Part shown: positions 40,263 to 58,600 of the stretch, in pieces
How positions within the stretch are numbered: position 1 is the stretch's first letter
Layout of the letters: every line of letters begins with the position of its first letter
Source of the DNA: Brachycybe producta
Taxonomy: Eukaryota; Arthropoda; Diplopoda; Playtdesmida; Andrognathidae
DNA length: 64,000 bases
NCBI GenBank assembly: GCA_036925085.1
Contig: JAUPFP010000029.1
Coordinates: forward strand, 310,001-374,000
Direction: 5' to 3'
The notes under the pieces: generated by a model
What the model was told of the DNA's origin: nothing
What the model saw: only the letters and a program-made list of their open reading frames with translations
Database searches by the model: none
Translations under genes and position numbers: made by a program

Positions 40263-40507
40263 TAATAGGTCTGTTTCTAAAAACCGTGACGTCACGTTTG
40301 TAGATAGTCATAGATTTAATGCATTCGGTTGATATAATAATGGGTTTATAAATGTACTGATTATCGATCATTTATTTCTGTATTTTTTTTTGCCGCGTTT
40401 TCAGCCATTCTCGTTGTTTGTCGGTTTTTCATTTCGTTTCGTTTGTGTTTTCTCTTTTGTTTTTAAGAAAAGTGTGGCAGTAAACGCCGTTCAATCAAGT
40501 TAAAAAA

Positions 40508-45472
<4,965 letters not shown>

Positions 45473-45501
45473 TAAGTCGGTTGTGAATCACGTTCAGATT
45501 G

Positions 45502-45507
45502 AATAAA
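45502..45507 (+). terminator. Candidate polyadenylation signal of SMARCA5
   Basis: AATAAA about 92 bp after the SMARCA5 stop codon, followed by a second one 10 bp on. Confidence 0.6.
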
Positions 45508-45820
45508 ACGAAATAAAATTGAAGATTCTTGATTATAGTTTAGTAATAAACACTTAAGAATTTTTTTTAAAACAATTTAAATAGAATTACTTATTATTAT
45601 GAAGTATAATGTCATTTATTTAAGATACAATCATAATGAAGTATTTCGAACAACTATTTGGGGATTACAATTTTTCAAAGCAAAAACATCCCTTTACTAC
45701 TTCAGTAATTTTCACTATACGTTGAGTGAACAAACACGGTGTCTTGGGAGGAGCTGCAAAGGGGGAACTATCAATGTTACGGTAACAATGGCCTGCAGCG
45801 TCATAGCAGGATCCGTGTTA

Positions 45821-45880
45821 TGCTTTCTCGATATGTTCCTGCAGCTAAGCTGCTTTAGCTGCAGGAACATAACGAGAGCA
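45821..45880. repeat. Hairpin with perfect 16-bp core
   Basis: ATGTTCCTGCAGCTAA at 45833-45848 pairs with 45855-45870 across a 6-nt loop. Imperfect pairing extends about 10 bp further out (TGCTTTCTCG with CGAGAGCA). Confidence 0.75.
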
Positions 45881-46083
45881 AATGTCAACAAGACTCAAAA
45901 ATTCGTATTGAATCCTTGATTCACTTGAAATTCACTTTTAGTTTTAGGACCGTATTCTTAATGATTGCTAAGTCCAAACTCATGAATTTTGATAGGAAGT
46001 TTCATGTAAAAGTTGATGAGTTTAGCACCAACTTTGACTTAAAAAATCAAAATAAAAATAGACTCACAACAGAGCGTACGAGA

Positions 46084-46257
46084 CAAGCATCTGTAGACAG
46101 CTTCAGAATTTCTTTCACTCCACCCTTTTATGATCGTCATCAATGTCTAATTGGTTTGTTACTGGGTGTAATGTTACATGCCGCGCCCTTTTTATTTGTA
46201 ATTGGTTGATATTTTGTGTGACGCTCATAAAAGGGTGGAGCCAAAGATGCCTGTGTG
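46084..46257. repeat. MITE family B copy
   Basis: CATCTGTAGACAGCTTCAGA, then CTCCACCCTTTTATGATCGT, and the mirrored CTCATAAAAGGGTGGAGCCA on the right. The right arm lacks the terminal GAATTTCTGAAGC segment. Confidence 0.7.
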
Positions 46258-46483
46258 TAAAGAGATTCATCTCTAATTTCGCGCCCTTTGATTTTGGCGC
46301 CATTTTCATCACGTGATTCCGTTTATTTCTGGTCACCCGGTGTTTTTTTTCTCTCATTGTTTTCCGAAGCGCCATTTTACCGGCTGTTAACTCAACGTTC
46401 ATTTCGTCCATTTCTTTGTTCGTCTCACTTTGAAATTGACATTTTCTTTCTCGTTAATTGCAATCTTTCTTAATTAGTGTTCA

Positions 46484-49400
46484 ATGGCTTCAGAAGGATC
46501 TGCAAAAGCTCGTTGGCTTCCTCTCGAAGCAAATCCTGACGTAAAATCTCAATCAAATTTGATGTTTCTTTTTTTTAATCTGAAATTATTGATTGATTGT
46601 TCGTTTCTGTTTTTGTTTATTTCTCGTTTCTAGGTCTTGAGCGGGGTAAAAAGACACATTTTCTTTTATTAAATATCGTTTCGTTTGGATCTCTTGTCTA
46701 TGAACAACGTGATTTGACTCAATTTACGAATGATTGAAGTCGTTTGAGTCACCAATTTCGTTCATATTATGGAAAAAGTGTCGAATTAGGACCCAATGTC
46801 AATGAAAAGGGCCGCCGTGGGGGCCCGCGAACTGAATCAATTCTGAACATAATTAAAATTTTAGCAATAAAATTGTTAATAATGGCTTATGTTTAATTAA
46901 GAAAACAGTCGAATTGAGGACTAATTCGAAGAGGGAGGTTACTAGATTTCAACTAATTGAACCTTTTTTCCCTACGTTATAGTTCGTTCACAAATTGGGT
47001 GTCGCAGAAAATTGCAAATTGGTCGATGTTCTTGGAATCGATGAAGAACTATTAGAAATGGTTCCTAAACCGGTCATCGGCCTCCTGCTCCTTTTCCCGA
47101 TCAGCGAGAAGGTTATTTTTTTTGGCCTCTTCCTGTTTGCTGATTGATGTAAATATGAAAATCTCTCCCTTTTTATAGTATGAAGAATACTGCAAAAGTA
47201 AGGAGGTCGAAGGAGGTGAAAAAGAAAACGGAATCGAGACTGAGAAGATCTATTTCATAAAACAAACGATCGGTAACGCTTGTGGAACGATCGCACTCAT
47301 TCATGCGATCGGAAACAACCTGCAGAACATAAAACTGGGTTTGAAATCGATGATTTAGGCCTTTTAAGTTCGTTCTTAAGATTCTTTTCGTTCGTAGGAG
47401 ACGGAAGCATTCTGAGTAAGTTCTTTGATGCTACGAAAGGAAAAAGTCCGTCGGAAAGAGGAGAATACTTGGAGAAAGACGAGAGTTTCAGCTCCGTTCA
47501 CAGCGAACATGCTGTCATGGGACAGACCGAGGTAAAGTTCACTGAGTTAAGCTTACGAGGGTAAACGGTAATTTTATTTGATTCTCGTTAAAAAGGCTCC
47601 AAGTGTCGACGAGAAATTGAATCTTCATTTCGTGGCCATTGTCAACGTCGATGGAGAGTTATACGAACTGGGTAAGATTTTTGTTTTTGCTTTTAGGTTT
47701 CGTCTTTTATATTTGACGTTGGGTTTTATTTTTGTATTAGATGGTCGTAAGCCATTTCCGGTCAAATGTGGCTCAACTACGCCGGAAACTTTCTTTTTGG
47801 TAAGTGGGTTATTTTTCATCCAAAGTTTCATGTTGCGCTCACTAGGTGTCTCTAGCCTCCTCAACTGTTCACTGTAAGGATATACACGTATACAAAGAGG
47901 TAGCTCACCTCACCTTACCTCTATGTACAGTAATTATATCTGGTTATGTTTTCAATAGCAGTAGGTGGCGTGACCTCTACCGTCAGCTGCGTTTTTGTTA
48001 CACTTGCGTAGCCCTTTGATGAAACTTGTGACGTCATAGATTTTTGTATTCTTTTGTTATTACCCAGACAAAAATGACACAATCCTAAATTTTGTGTTAA
48101 TGACTGACGTCACAAGCGTTTTCTAAGTGCAAGGCAAGTGTAGACAGGGGTCAGATTAAAAAAAAAATCTTGAAGAGAGGCTAGACAATTAATGCTCACT
48201 CATGTTCTCGTCGTAATTTGCAGTTGAGTTACCTGTATGTCTTGATTCCATCGTTGAATTTGCATGTGTTTATTTAGCCCGCTAGATGGCGCAAACAGTC
48301 ACATTGTTTCCAATGTGTTATTTTTATGCTTTCGGTTGAGGGGTGAGTGGGGGGGGGGAGCCTTGAGTTTACATATTAGTTGGTTCATGAGTCATGAATC
48401 TCATGATGAATGGATGAATATGCGTTGTTCGTTATCTGATCCTGCAATTTTTTTTTTTATACTTTGTTATCATCAGAATGATGCAATAATATAATAGCTC
48501 CCTTAGGCTTAGCTGCCTAAATTCAAGAAAGAAAAGAAACTAAGCAGTTGAACTTAAACTCTCTCTCAGGGCCCTGGGGCTTTGTTATTGTTGATCATTT
48601 TTTATTTTTGTGATGACACCTTTCTGAGAGGGTTCTAGTTTGAAATTCAATTGCCAAGTTTTAATATTTGCCTTTTCTAATGAGGAATTTCTAAGTTTTT
48701 TTGTTGATTGGTTGAGTTTCGGAATGGTTTTTTTTTTTTTTTGATTGATCATTAAATCTAATGAGGAATTTTCTAAAAGAATTCTACTTGCCCAATTTTA
48801 TAAATGGCATTTGTTGCGGTTTATTATATTTAATGACCAATTACATTTGAATTTAATACAGTGTATTATTCATGTTTCCATTTATTCTTGGGTGGGTGGC
48901 TCAATAGATATCTTTAAAATGGATATAAAAATGGATATGCTAGGTTTGCTGGAAACTAGAATAGTAAATGATTAATGATGGAAATATTTGTATGACGTTG
49001 TTTAACGTTTTATTTTAGTATTTGTGACAATTTTAATATTCAAGGTCTTAAATTTAAGAAGGAAACTTTGGCGTTTGGAAGTTCAACTTTTCAACCTTCT
49101 GAAACAGTGGTGTTCCGAAGCAGAAAATAACCCTTTTCTATTTAGTATTTTTAAACAGGTGGTTTTAAACATTCAATTTTGGTCCAAATTGACTTAAAAT
49201 ATTTATTTTTAAAACACAATGTTGCTTATACCGATCGATATTCTAATTTTAATTTCTTTTAAGAAAAAACTTGACGTTTATTAATTTCTTTGTTAGCGAA
49301 TTTCCTTCAGTTAAGCCACCATTTTATGAATGATAAATAGTAGATAACCTTGGTGTGGGGTGTTTTTTTTTGTTGTTGTTGTTGGTAACACGATGCCTGA

Positions 49401-52400
49401 GTGAGGCCTCTTATTTTATTTGTGCCTGCCTCTCTTCTTACTATGGGTTATTCATAGTAATAGTATTTTTTTGCTTCTTCTTTCTAATGAATGGAGTCAC
49501 ACATTTTACAAACAGCAATGACTAAGCCACGTTTTTGTATTGAATTTTATAAAATAAGGATAAAAAGTATTAAATGAGGGGAGGTAGGCCCTACTTTTCT
49601 TTGTTCAACATTTTGATGAGATTTTTCTTCATAAAAAAAATACTCACGTTTAAATTTCAATTTTGAAACTTAATTAAACTGTTAAAGAGAGAAACTTGAA
49701 CGAATTAATAATCCTCCTCGTTTAAGGATGAGATTACGTGTTGTGGAGAAGTGGGTGGTGAAAATGCGATTCATTCATTCGCAATTTACGCTTTTTTTTT
49801 GCCTTTCTGGCGTGAATATATACTGTACGTGATTTGAAAGTTAATTTATGTGAGTTTTGTAGTCAGTTAAGTTAGTTTACAAATCTGCGTAGGGGTTTCA
49901 AATTGAAGATATAAATTTCTATATATCTTATGTATTGCCTCCTCTTTATTTTCTTATAAAAGAACTCCCCCCATTTTTTTTTTTTTCTTTCCCTGATTTT
50001 TTAATTTGATTTTAGGTTAAGGTTGAGCTTCGCTGTTTTACACGTTATCCCAGTGAAATTGAACACAAAATCCGTTGGTTTTAATATAAAGGGCCTAATT
50101 AAGTGGTGGTAGTGGGTCTTAATATCAACTTAGAAGTGAATTTTATTCATTGAATTTAATTATGAAGGGAGGGATTTGTAATAACATGACAAGCAGCAGT
50201 GTTATTGAACATTTTAGGGTGTGTTTTTATTCTTCATTTGTGGTTGGACCACAATGGAGGGCCGTTCATGGCAAACTGGCCCAATTATGGATATACTGTA
50301 ATAATTCCAATATTATCTGCAATTCATATGTAGATTTATGCATGATTTAATTATGGATATTTGCAATTCATTTGTAGATAGTCCATAACTGGATTGTGGA
50401 TATCTATTATTTGAATTCTGAATAGACAAACTGGCAATTTCGCCATGAACGACCATCCATAGTGGTCAAGAATGGTTCAACCACATGAGCAGAAAAAAAT
50501 GCAATGCACGGTTTACCTTTGCGTTTTTGTATAGAAAACGGAAAACTTGCAATTTTATTTAGTATTTATGTATAAATCAATCATAATTTTATCCAATGGT
50601 GTGGCACCCCACAAGCTTGTGAAAAACAACAACAGATGGGGTTTAAATAGCTCCATGTAAGTCTATGACACTAAAATAAAATTCACATAGCAGATGAAAC
50701 TTTTAATTAAAACAAAGAATTGACAATTGTTTTCAGCACATTTTAAATTAAACATAATTAAAGAAGTATTAAAGAAAATTATGTGGTTGCACTTTCATAT
50801 TGTTATGATTAGAACAAAATTAGTTAATTTCAATTTGGTGTATTTCACATTCTATGGACTTCTGACATGGACCAGTGAAATCCATGTCAGAACTACATGA
50901 ATCTCAAAATCTCCACAAAATACAATAAATCTAATAATTGTTTCAAATAGCTAGGTTAATAGGAAATGGTGTGGTATGTGAATAATTAATGGTAAAATAC
51001 ATTTAACATAAACGAAACATTTCGACTTATGAATCCGTGATGTCATTTGGCACCAGATTTGAACTGCAAGTGAAAAACTGAACATATAAACCCTTTTTAA
51101 ATAAGGTTTTCTGATGCAAATATATACAAAACAACAGTTAAATAAAGAGTAAAGTTGAATTCAGAAATTATTTCGATTGAAAACAAAGTTTTACCCTGTT
51201 TTACTTTAAACTTTGGCTTGTCCAGTCTAAATTACTGTATACCTTGATGTTACTACACATAGGGATTTCTCTATGGTAGGTTTATTTTAAATGAATTTTT
51301 TAAGGCGCCATCTTTCCAATTACGGGGTTTTGATATAAAAGAGGATGATTGATTAAGTGTGTTGTGTAGTAGGTGTCACCCCCTTTTTGAAGTTTTGTTT
51401 CAAAATTTCAGCAATTTTTAACAACACCCTTAGTGTTTTTTTTCTGTTAATTTAAAAAAAAAATACGAACTTTTTTCTCATTTATTCAGAATACCATTAA
51501 AATTATGATATATTCTATTTTTTTTTGTAAAAAAAACCCCTTCTGATTCGAAAATTTGTTTGTTTGTCGTCGCATTATAAAAAGTAGTTTTCATAATACT
51601 TTTTTTTATGAGCATCGTGATTTTAATTTCTTTAAAGTTGTAAATCTTAATTTTTTTATTAAAAAAATTAGTTGTTAGGCCTAAATAATTTACCACAATA
51701 CGTGATCAGTTTTAATGAAATGAGAAAAAAAAGGAGCAATTTGCTCATTTTTGTGTATCACTTTTTTAGTTGTAATTATTTGGGCGGTTTTTGTGTGCAA
51801 GAAAAGAGATTCTTACAACCGTATTCTAAAATGTTACTTAAGCCAAAGTTAAACTTAAAAAGTCATGGTTTAAGCTTAACTTTATTTTAGGAAACGTTTT
51901 TTTGAATATATGGTGGTTACTTTTTTCATTTGGATGGAGAATTTTTTTTTTTTTGTCTTGGCTTTTTTTTTTAGAAATATTTTTTTGATCTTATCGCGAG
52001 TATAAATTTTAAGGTTTTTAAAAGTTTTAAGTATTGCATCAGATATGAAATATAGATAAAAATTAGACAAAAAAATAGGTCATTTGTAATCCAGAAGTGG
52101 AATGAATGAACGACGACGACGAAAGAAGAAACTTTGCCGAGTAGTTTTGTTGATTTTTAAACGGGGGGTGGGGGGTAAGGGACTTTATATTGTTGGACAC
52201 TTGACACATTTCGTTGTTGGCTTTTTTTTTTGGGGCGTCTTGTTTATTTTTGATTCTGAAGATTTAATGTGATCCTTAGATTTTTTCTTATGATAACCTC
52301 TTCAAAGTTGTCACAAATAACAAAATGTCAAAAACACGTGACATTATTTGTTATAATATGGAGGTTACATTTATCTTCGGGGGGGGGGGGGAGGAGGAGA

Positions 52401-55400
52401 ATTTTGCATATCATTAACTCGGAGTTGCATACTGTTTAATATTTATAAATATATATGTAATTAAAATGCAAATTAGAGAAACAAGAGAGAATTGTCCCAG
52501 ATTTAATCCTTTTGATATTTTCAATATTTTGACATATTGAAGTTTATGCAAATTATCATGTCTACTTATATATTGAAACACAATATGCCGTTTTAAATAT
52601 CTTTAGTTTTAATCTTAGTTTAAAAAGCAACTTTTTCTAATATGAAAGTTGTTTTTTTTGCTATCAAATTACAAAAAGTCGTGATTTTTTTTTTTATTTT
52701 CATTGTAATATCCAGTTTTATTTCAAAACTACATGTTTTGTGTAGAAATTGTCTCAAATGATATTACAGGCTTTTTGTTAATCTTGACAGGCAGTTGGTT
52801 TTTTTTTTTTTAGAAATATCAACTATTTCATTTTTAAATTTGTCCTTACAAATAAGAAATTAGTTTCTTCTGACCATCTGGTTAATTTTTTTTTCTTCTT
52901 CTAATTAGTAATTACCAATTTATTTGTGGTTTCTCTCTCTCTACCTATGAATTTCGTTGGTAAATTATTTATAATTTGCGGAGTGCGTAAGTGTGTTGAT
53001 TTTCACTCGAGATTATTTTTAATTAACCGTTGAAAGTGATTGATGATTGCACTTAACCATTTATTTAGTAATTATTCTTGGTAAATTTCGACGACGTTCT
53101 TATTGGAAATGGGACAAATTGTGTATAATGATTTTTAGATGAATGGATTTTGTATTTAGCTTCCATATTTATTTGCCATTTGAATCAGACATCTCGGTTT
53201 TTTTTTTTTGCTATTTGATGAGGAAATGTTTTTCTAAATAAAATTCAAAGGGTTAAGTTGAATTGAATTTTAGGAGAATCTCCGCTTCATTTGACTTCAT
53301 GTGGACTAGGGGGACCTTTGTAATTTATAGGGGTCGTCTATATATCAACAGTGGATGTGCCAAGCATATATAATGGACATATAGTAGTATTTAGGGGGTG
53401 GGTGGTGAGGAGAATATACACTGTGTTCATAAAGTCCTAGTCCAGTTTCAATTTTAAATAAGTCACTTCTCTGTGCCAAGAAGAGAGAAGTGACATTTTT
53501 ACATAAAAATGGAGAATAAGTAGCTCATTTTGTCAATGAAATGATAAAAGAATTTGGTGGCCAAGAAGAGAAATAAAGGAAAAAGCTATCTGCTCATTTG
53601 ATGTCTACGGAGGGTCTCTTTGAACTGAATTTACTCAGAACATTACTTTTGTCACTTTTTATTTTTTGGCTTCTAAGTCCCTTAGAAGATCTGTAAAATA
53701 CAACTGAAAGAGAGACAAAACCTGAAAACAACTACAGAACCGTTTTCGGAAGGGGGGGGGGGGAGAAAAGATGGTGGATGTTAACATTTCTATAATTAAA
53801 TATGCTTAAACAAAGTTGTTAGCAATTGAAACTACACATGGTCTTTATGGCCATCCTGTATTTATAGTTCTTAAGGGGTTGGGTGAGTGAATTAATGTTG
53901 GGTGGCAGTGGATGGATGGGTTGCAATTTCAAAAACTCTACAGGTCATTCTCTCTTTCCACTCATTTTTTTTTATGAGAAGTCCTCTTTAGTATTTTTTT
54001 TTTTCTTAATATATTTTCGGTTGATGTTTTGTTACCTTTGACCTCCACCCACTCTTTAGAAAGGTACCTTTTTAACTCGTGATAGGAATTTGTAATTTTG
54101 TTTTCTCGTAATGTTAAGTACGGCTTTTAAGTTGGGTATATTAGGTATACTAATCAAGAATATATATTTTTTAGACTTGGGGTCAACGAGTCAGTCGAGT
54201 GAACCCGAGGTGACGCGTTTTCATTATTTTTTATTGGTATTGCATTTTTGTAAGAACAAATTTGTTCCTTTGACATAAGATGTGGACATTTATACTCGGT
54301 TATAGGCGTCATTCAGGAAGGGACCCGAGTGTTTTGCGACACGTTGTATCCGAGGTTACCTATTTTCGTCAAATACAGATTATTATTAGTTTAAAAAAAA
54401 ACAATATGTATTTTATTTTATAAACGCAATTCTTCTCGAAAAACTTCTTTTGTTTTAATCTTCGATTCCGAAATGTACGAACAAGTTGAGTTTGTAATAA
54501 CTTAAAATTCACGACCAAAAAATGAGATCTGTTGAATTTGTAGATTTTTCAACATAAAACGCAATCTTGATTCTTCTTTCATAACTCTTTTTCTGAGAGT
54601 AGTTTTTTTTTCTGTTCGTGTTTATCGATAATTAATCACGTGTTGTTCAATTTTGAAGCTATATTGATTATGTCAAATGACATTTATATGATAAATTAAG
54701 AATATTCTAGTGACAAATATAAAGTGAGTAACAAATGATGAGGTAATTGTCACAACTACGGTAATTTTTTTTGTCCTAAAGAGAGAATTACTTATGTTCA
54801 TATTGTGTTATTTTTTTTTTATTACAAAATATTAGTGAGTCCTCTATATATAATATATATAAGGAATAATGATAGCAAAAAGGAGTTTTGGTTGTTGTTT
54901 TATGTGTTCCGAGTTGGAATTTTGATGAAAACACAGATAACGAGTTGTTGTTTTTAAGTGGTTTTGATTTTCTTCTTCGAAAGAGGAGAGAGAGAGAGAG
55001 AGAAGTAACTTAACTATAAACCGAATTCTTAACAATCCTTTTCGAATACTTATTTTTTTTTTGTACACAACAAAAGGTTATCACTGAAAGAGAAACACTT
55101 TTAGTTCATAACACCATTTGCAATAAAAATATTAAGTCTTAATATTATAAGACACTTGTAAGTGACACCTGTTTATAAGGTTAGAAAAGGTGAGAAATGC
55201 AATCTTTTTTTTCTCTTCAGGTTTTTGATGTCTTTATGAAATAATATCCTACATGATATTATTTGTTGTGTGTTTGAAGTGAAATAAATTAAGCTGTTTT
55301 ATAAACAGCTTATATTCAAACTATATTATTCGGATGAGCAAAACGCTAAGCAGAAATTGAAAGTGTTGGAAACTAGAAATGGTAGCTGTGTCACACTTAA

Positions 55401-55680
55401 AATACTATTTTCATGTTGACATCTTTCAAAATAATTTTTTATAAGGAAAAATTTAATATTGTCTGCCTAAAATTGAAATATTTTCAATTTGAAATAAAAA
55501 GCTTAATTTTAAAGATATCGACAAGAAAATGTCTCCGTTTACACTTTAAAACCACTTTTAAAACTTTTTGAATGTGTTTGTTTGTTCCTATCGTAGGATG
55601 CAGTCAAAGTTTGCAAGGAGTACATGGATCGTGACCCAACTGAACTCCGTTTCAGTTTGGTTGCTCTGACCACTGAGTAA
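46484..55680 (+). CDS. UCHL3: Ubiquitin C-terminal hydrolase, UCHL3 type
   Basis: Peptidase C12 enzyme that trims ubiquitin and NEDD8 C-termini. ATG 46484 opens [20 protein letters not shown] 12-nt microexon at 46634-46645 gives VLSG. Then come [38 protein letters not shown], the catalytic cysteine in [20 protein letters not shown], and [16 protein letters not shown], with the catalytic His in [13 protein letters not shown] and the Asp in [10 protein letters not shown]. The exon ending at 47799 (ETFFL) is joined across a 7797-bp intron to 55597-55680 ([20 protein letters not shown], ending VALTTE and TAA). The last exon matches human UCHL3 in sequence and phase. About 225 residues, the usual length. 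Confidence 0.95.
48000..48141. repeat. MITE family C copy (TGACGTCA arms)
   Basis: ACACTTGCGTAGCCCTTTGA and AACTTGTGACGTCA on the left; TGACGTCACAAGCG and GCAAGGCAAGTGT inverted on the right. 142 bp. Confidence 0.7.
50239..50486. repeat. Inverted-repeat element in the UCHL3 intron
   Basis: TGTGGTTG and GCCGTTCATGGC on the left are mirrored by GCCATGAACGACC and CAACCACA on the right. About 248 bp; single copy in the window. Confidence 0.65.
50860..50892. repeat. Short perfect hairpin
   Basis: TTCTGACATGGA and TCCATGTCAGAA separated by 9 nt. Confidence 0.6.
55290..55560. repeat. MITE family A copy just upstream of the last UCHL3 exon
   Basis: TGAAAGTGTTGGAAACTAGA, GTTGACATCTTTCAAAATAA, the mirrored TTAAAGATATCGACAAGAAA, and right end GTTTACACTTTAAAACCACT. 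It ends about 40 bp before the acceptor. Confidence 0.7.
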
Positions 55681-58600
55681 AAGGAATCAAGCCTAAAATG
55701 GTTACTAATCAATAACCAAGAAGTAAGTGATCCGTTTACTAATTGTTTTATTATTTTGAATGTGTTTAATTGTTTTTGTTTTAAGAAATTCTTCTTGAAA
55801 AACCTTCCTTTTTTATTCTCTTCTAAATTTCTAATAGTTATTAACTTATTATGTTAAATTTAGACCATAAACAAATTCCTGTTTTTAGGAGCATTTATTG
55901 TTTAAAAGATAATCTTATGTGAACATTGTTTTTTTTTTTATTAAAGGAGGTTATCTGATGAGGCTAAGTGAATTAGTTGAAAATTATAGTTTTTGTTTTA
56001 TGTTATAATATAAATTGTTTTTCTACTTTTTGCGGTTTGTGTCTAAGACGAGGCTCCTAATGTCAGTCATGAGTTTCAAGATTTAATTTTTTATGAAGAG
56101 AAGAAGTAATTATCTAAGAAACTGATCTTTTTGATTGAGTTTTCTTGTAAAGTTTATCGATTATTACACAGGATTATAGTTAGGAGGAGGAGGAGGAGGT
56201 CAGAACTTGAATTACGAGTTTTAAAAATAGGAACCCTAAAATGGATTGTTTATAGGTTTTTTTTTTTAAATTTTTAAACCTCATCATCGGTATTTGTTTA
56301 TATGTTGCGCTATAAAAGTGAAATTTTCTCTTTACGTCTTGCTCTCAATAATACAATCAACACTCAAGATTTAGCAAAACCATCCATTATAACTAGAAGT
56401 GTCCACACTTCAAGTGTATTCTTATCTTGGACATTGTCTTAAGTGACTTTAGATGAAATTCTCAAGAGGGAGAGAGAGAGGGGTCCACCCAGGTTGTTTT
56501 TTTGGTAGTTTTATTTGAAATTATGGAACATTTATTACTTTTATTTTCTTTTGTTTTATTTCTATTGACATTGAAAATTTTGAAACTTAAATCTTGATGC
56601 GTTTTAACTTTTCAAACTTATTATTCATAACTTTTGTATATTGGAATTTATAAAAACAGAAGGTATAAATTGAACAAATAGCATGCTGAGATTCTCCAAT
56701 AGGTTTTTTTTTAAAAAAAATGATATTGTACCATTGTATGGTAATAGCAAAAATTCCTTTTGATAGACTTAAAGTTACGACGTGTGACTTTTCTTTTTTT
56801 TTTTGGTATATCATCATCATCATCATCGTCATCCTAATTCTTGCATATTTGAAACCATAATGTTTTTTTTAGCAGTTTTCCTTTTGTTTTGACATGAATT
56901 TGAATATTTGATAATGGCGGTTAGTTCTTGAGGTTGTTATTTTATAACCTGAAGGCTCAGTGAAAGAGAGGAACCTTTTTTTTTTTTTTGAAAGCGTAAA
57001 ACCTGAACCTACACTGGACTGTTGTTTTATATATATAGTTCAAATGTCATAAGATTTAAACGATTTCGGCTAATGGCAAATGAAAACTGCATACAAATAT
57101 GTGGTGGTGTTGTTTAATCCAACAATACTACTTTTCTGGTTCCTTTTTTTTGTTGTTGCTTGAGCCGAAATGTAATTTGTAACCCACCCACAACTAATTT
57201 AAGAGATACTTTTCTTTCATCACAAATTTACAAACAAATGCCATTTAAACCAAAGAAGAAGAAAAAACATGTAGTTTTTTGTGTAATTATAAAACATAAA
57301 CCATGTTTTTGAAATTTCATTGAGAGGTTTTTTTTTTTGTAGTTCAAAAGGACGACATAATAAATAATATCAGTCACTTGAGTGTAATTTCCTTATTTTA
57401 TTTTTACCTGTATCTCACTTGGATTTCTAGTTTCTCTTCTTTCTTCTACTCTATATATCTGACGTTTTAGGAGATTCTAATATTATTGGGGCGTTAAAAA
57501 TTATCACAAAAGTAATCTTTTGGGCAGTTTTTAGGTTTTTGATATGCAGGGGGTGTCTCACATGTAATAGGGTAGTTTTTCTTTGCTTTGAAAAGTGCTT
57601 GTGGCACACTTAGCTAAACTGCAGGCCCGTTGAAAACCTCTGGTTACTTAAAAGCAATGTTTGTTAAATGGTGTACTGTGAAATATAGAATGTGTTAAAT
57701 ATATTTTCAAATAAATTGTAACTTCATTGGAAAAAGCAAAATAAATAAACAGCTTATTACACGTACGCACTAAGCAAACGGTTTCCCAAAAGGTGTACAA
57801 TGTAAGCCCTAGCGTAACTTGTTTTTCCAGGCGAAATTACTGTGCCGTGAGCAACATAGCATTTGGGAACCACTGCTATAGTACATGTGTGTATTAGGGA
57901 AGTTTGGTTTAGTTTGCATTTTCCAATATTTAAAAATATTAAATTATTTTCTCATTTCAATATGCCATTCAAAATTTCGCGGCAAATGGAGGGACAAGTG
58001 ACTAAGGATTGTACGATTAACTGACTGTTCCGATATCGTGTATACATAATTCATTACAAGATTAATTATTAATGGTTTTTCTTTAATTTGCATGAATTTG
58101 ATTGTTCTTTATTTGAAATTGCATTTCAAATGACCAGGGGAAAAAACCTCCCGCTGTTTTTTTGTCCCCAATCAGTGTTGGTAATGTGGTTCAAAAAGAA
58201 AAGATAATGAAAAGTAACATTAATAAATATACATTATTTTAAATGGCTATTTTTTGTAAATTGTAACAGTAAATTGCAGTAATTTATTGGTTAGTTATTG
58301 ACCGTTTTAGCTCTTAGTATTTACGAAAATGTGTGCCTCCATATTTGTTTTACTGTTCTCCTTTGAAGTTTCAAACCAACACCTTGGGTGGTCAGTGGTC
58401 ACTCAGGATTGAAATTGGTGGCCCAAAGGGAAACCTATATTATCTCCTCCTCCTCCTCCCCCCCCCCCACCAACACACTTTTCTCTTTGATTTTTCTACC
58501 TTTTGTCTCTGTAATTGACAAGGTTTTTTTTTTCTATTTATAACTTTAGAAAAATGGATTCTTGTTCATTGTTTTTCGTGTTTCAGTTCTGACTATTCAA

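Larger units (their letters stand above)
39359..40507. other. Bidirectional spacer between UFM1 and SMARCA5 with two family B MITEs
   Basis: Shared upstream region of two divergent genes. It carries family B copies at 39857-40050 and 40063-40262, only 12 bp apart. The roughly 240 bp before the SMARCA5 ATG have no repeat and probably hold its promoter. Confidence 0.65.
47800..55596 (+). other. Giant terminal intron of UCHL3
   Basis: 7797 bp between GT at 47800 and AG at 55596. No coding exon or nested gene recognised on either strand. Contents: a TGACGTCA element (48000-48141), a family A fragment near 48950, an inverted-repeat element (50239-50486), a short hairpin (50860-50892), a family A copy (about 55290-55560), and many T runs on the + strand. 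Confidence 0.75.

Noticed and set aside
45599-46209. Two + strand open frames of about 100 residues between SMARCA5 and UCHL3
   Set aside because: They run through a hairpin and a family B MITE, with no family resemblance or splice context.
54170-54360. GC-richer patch with repeated CCCGAG and CGAGG motifs inside the UCHL3 intron
   Set aside because: No open frame, no inverted repeat and no tRNA-like or snRNA-like fold that I could make out.
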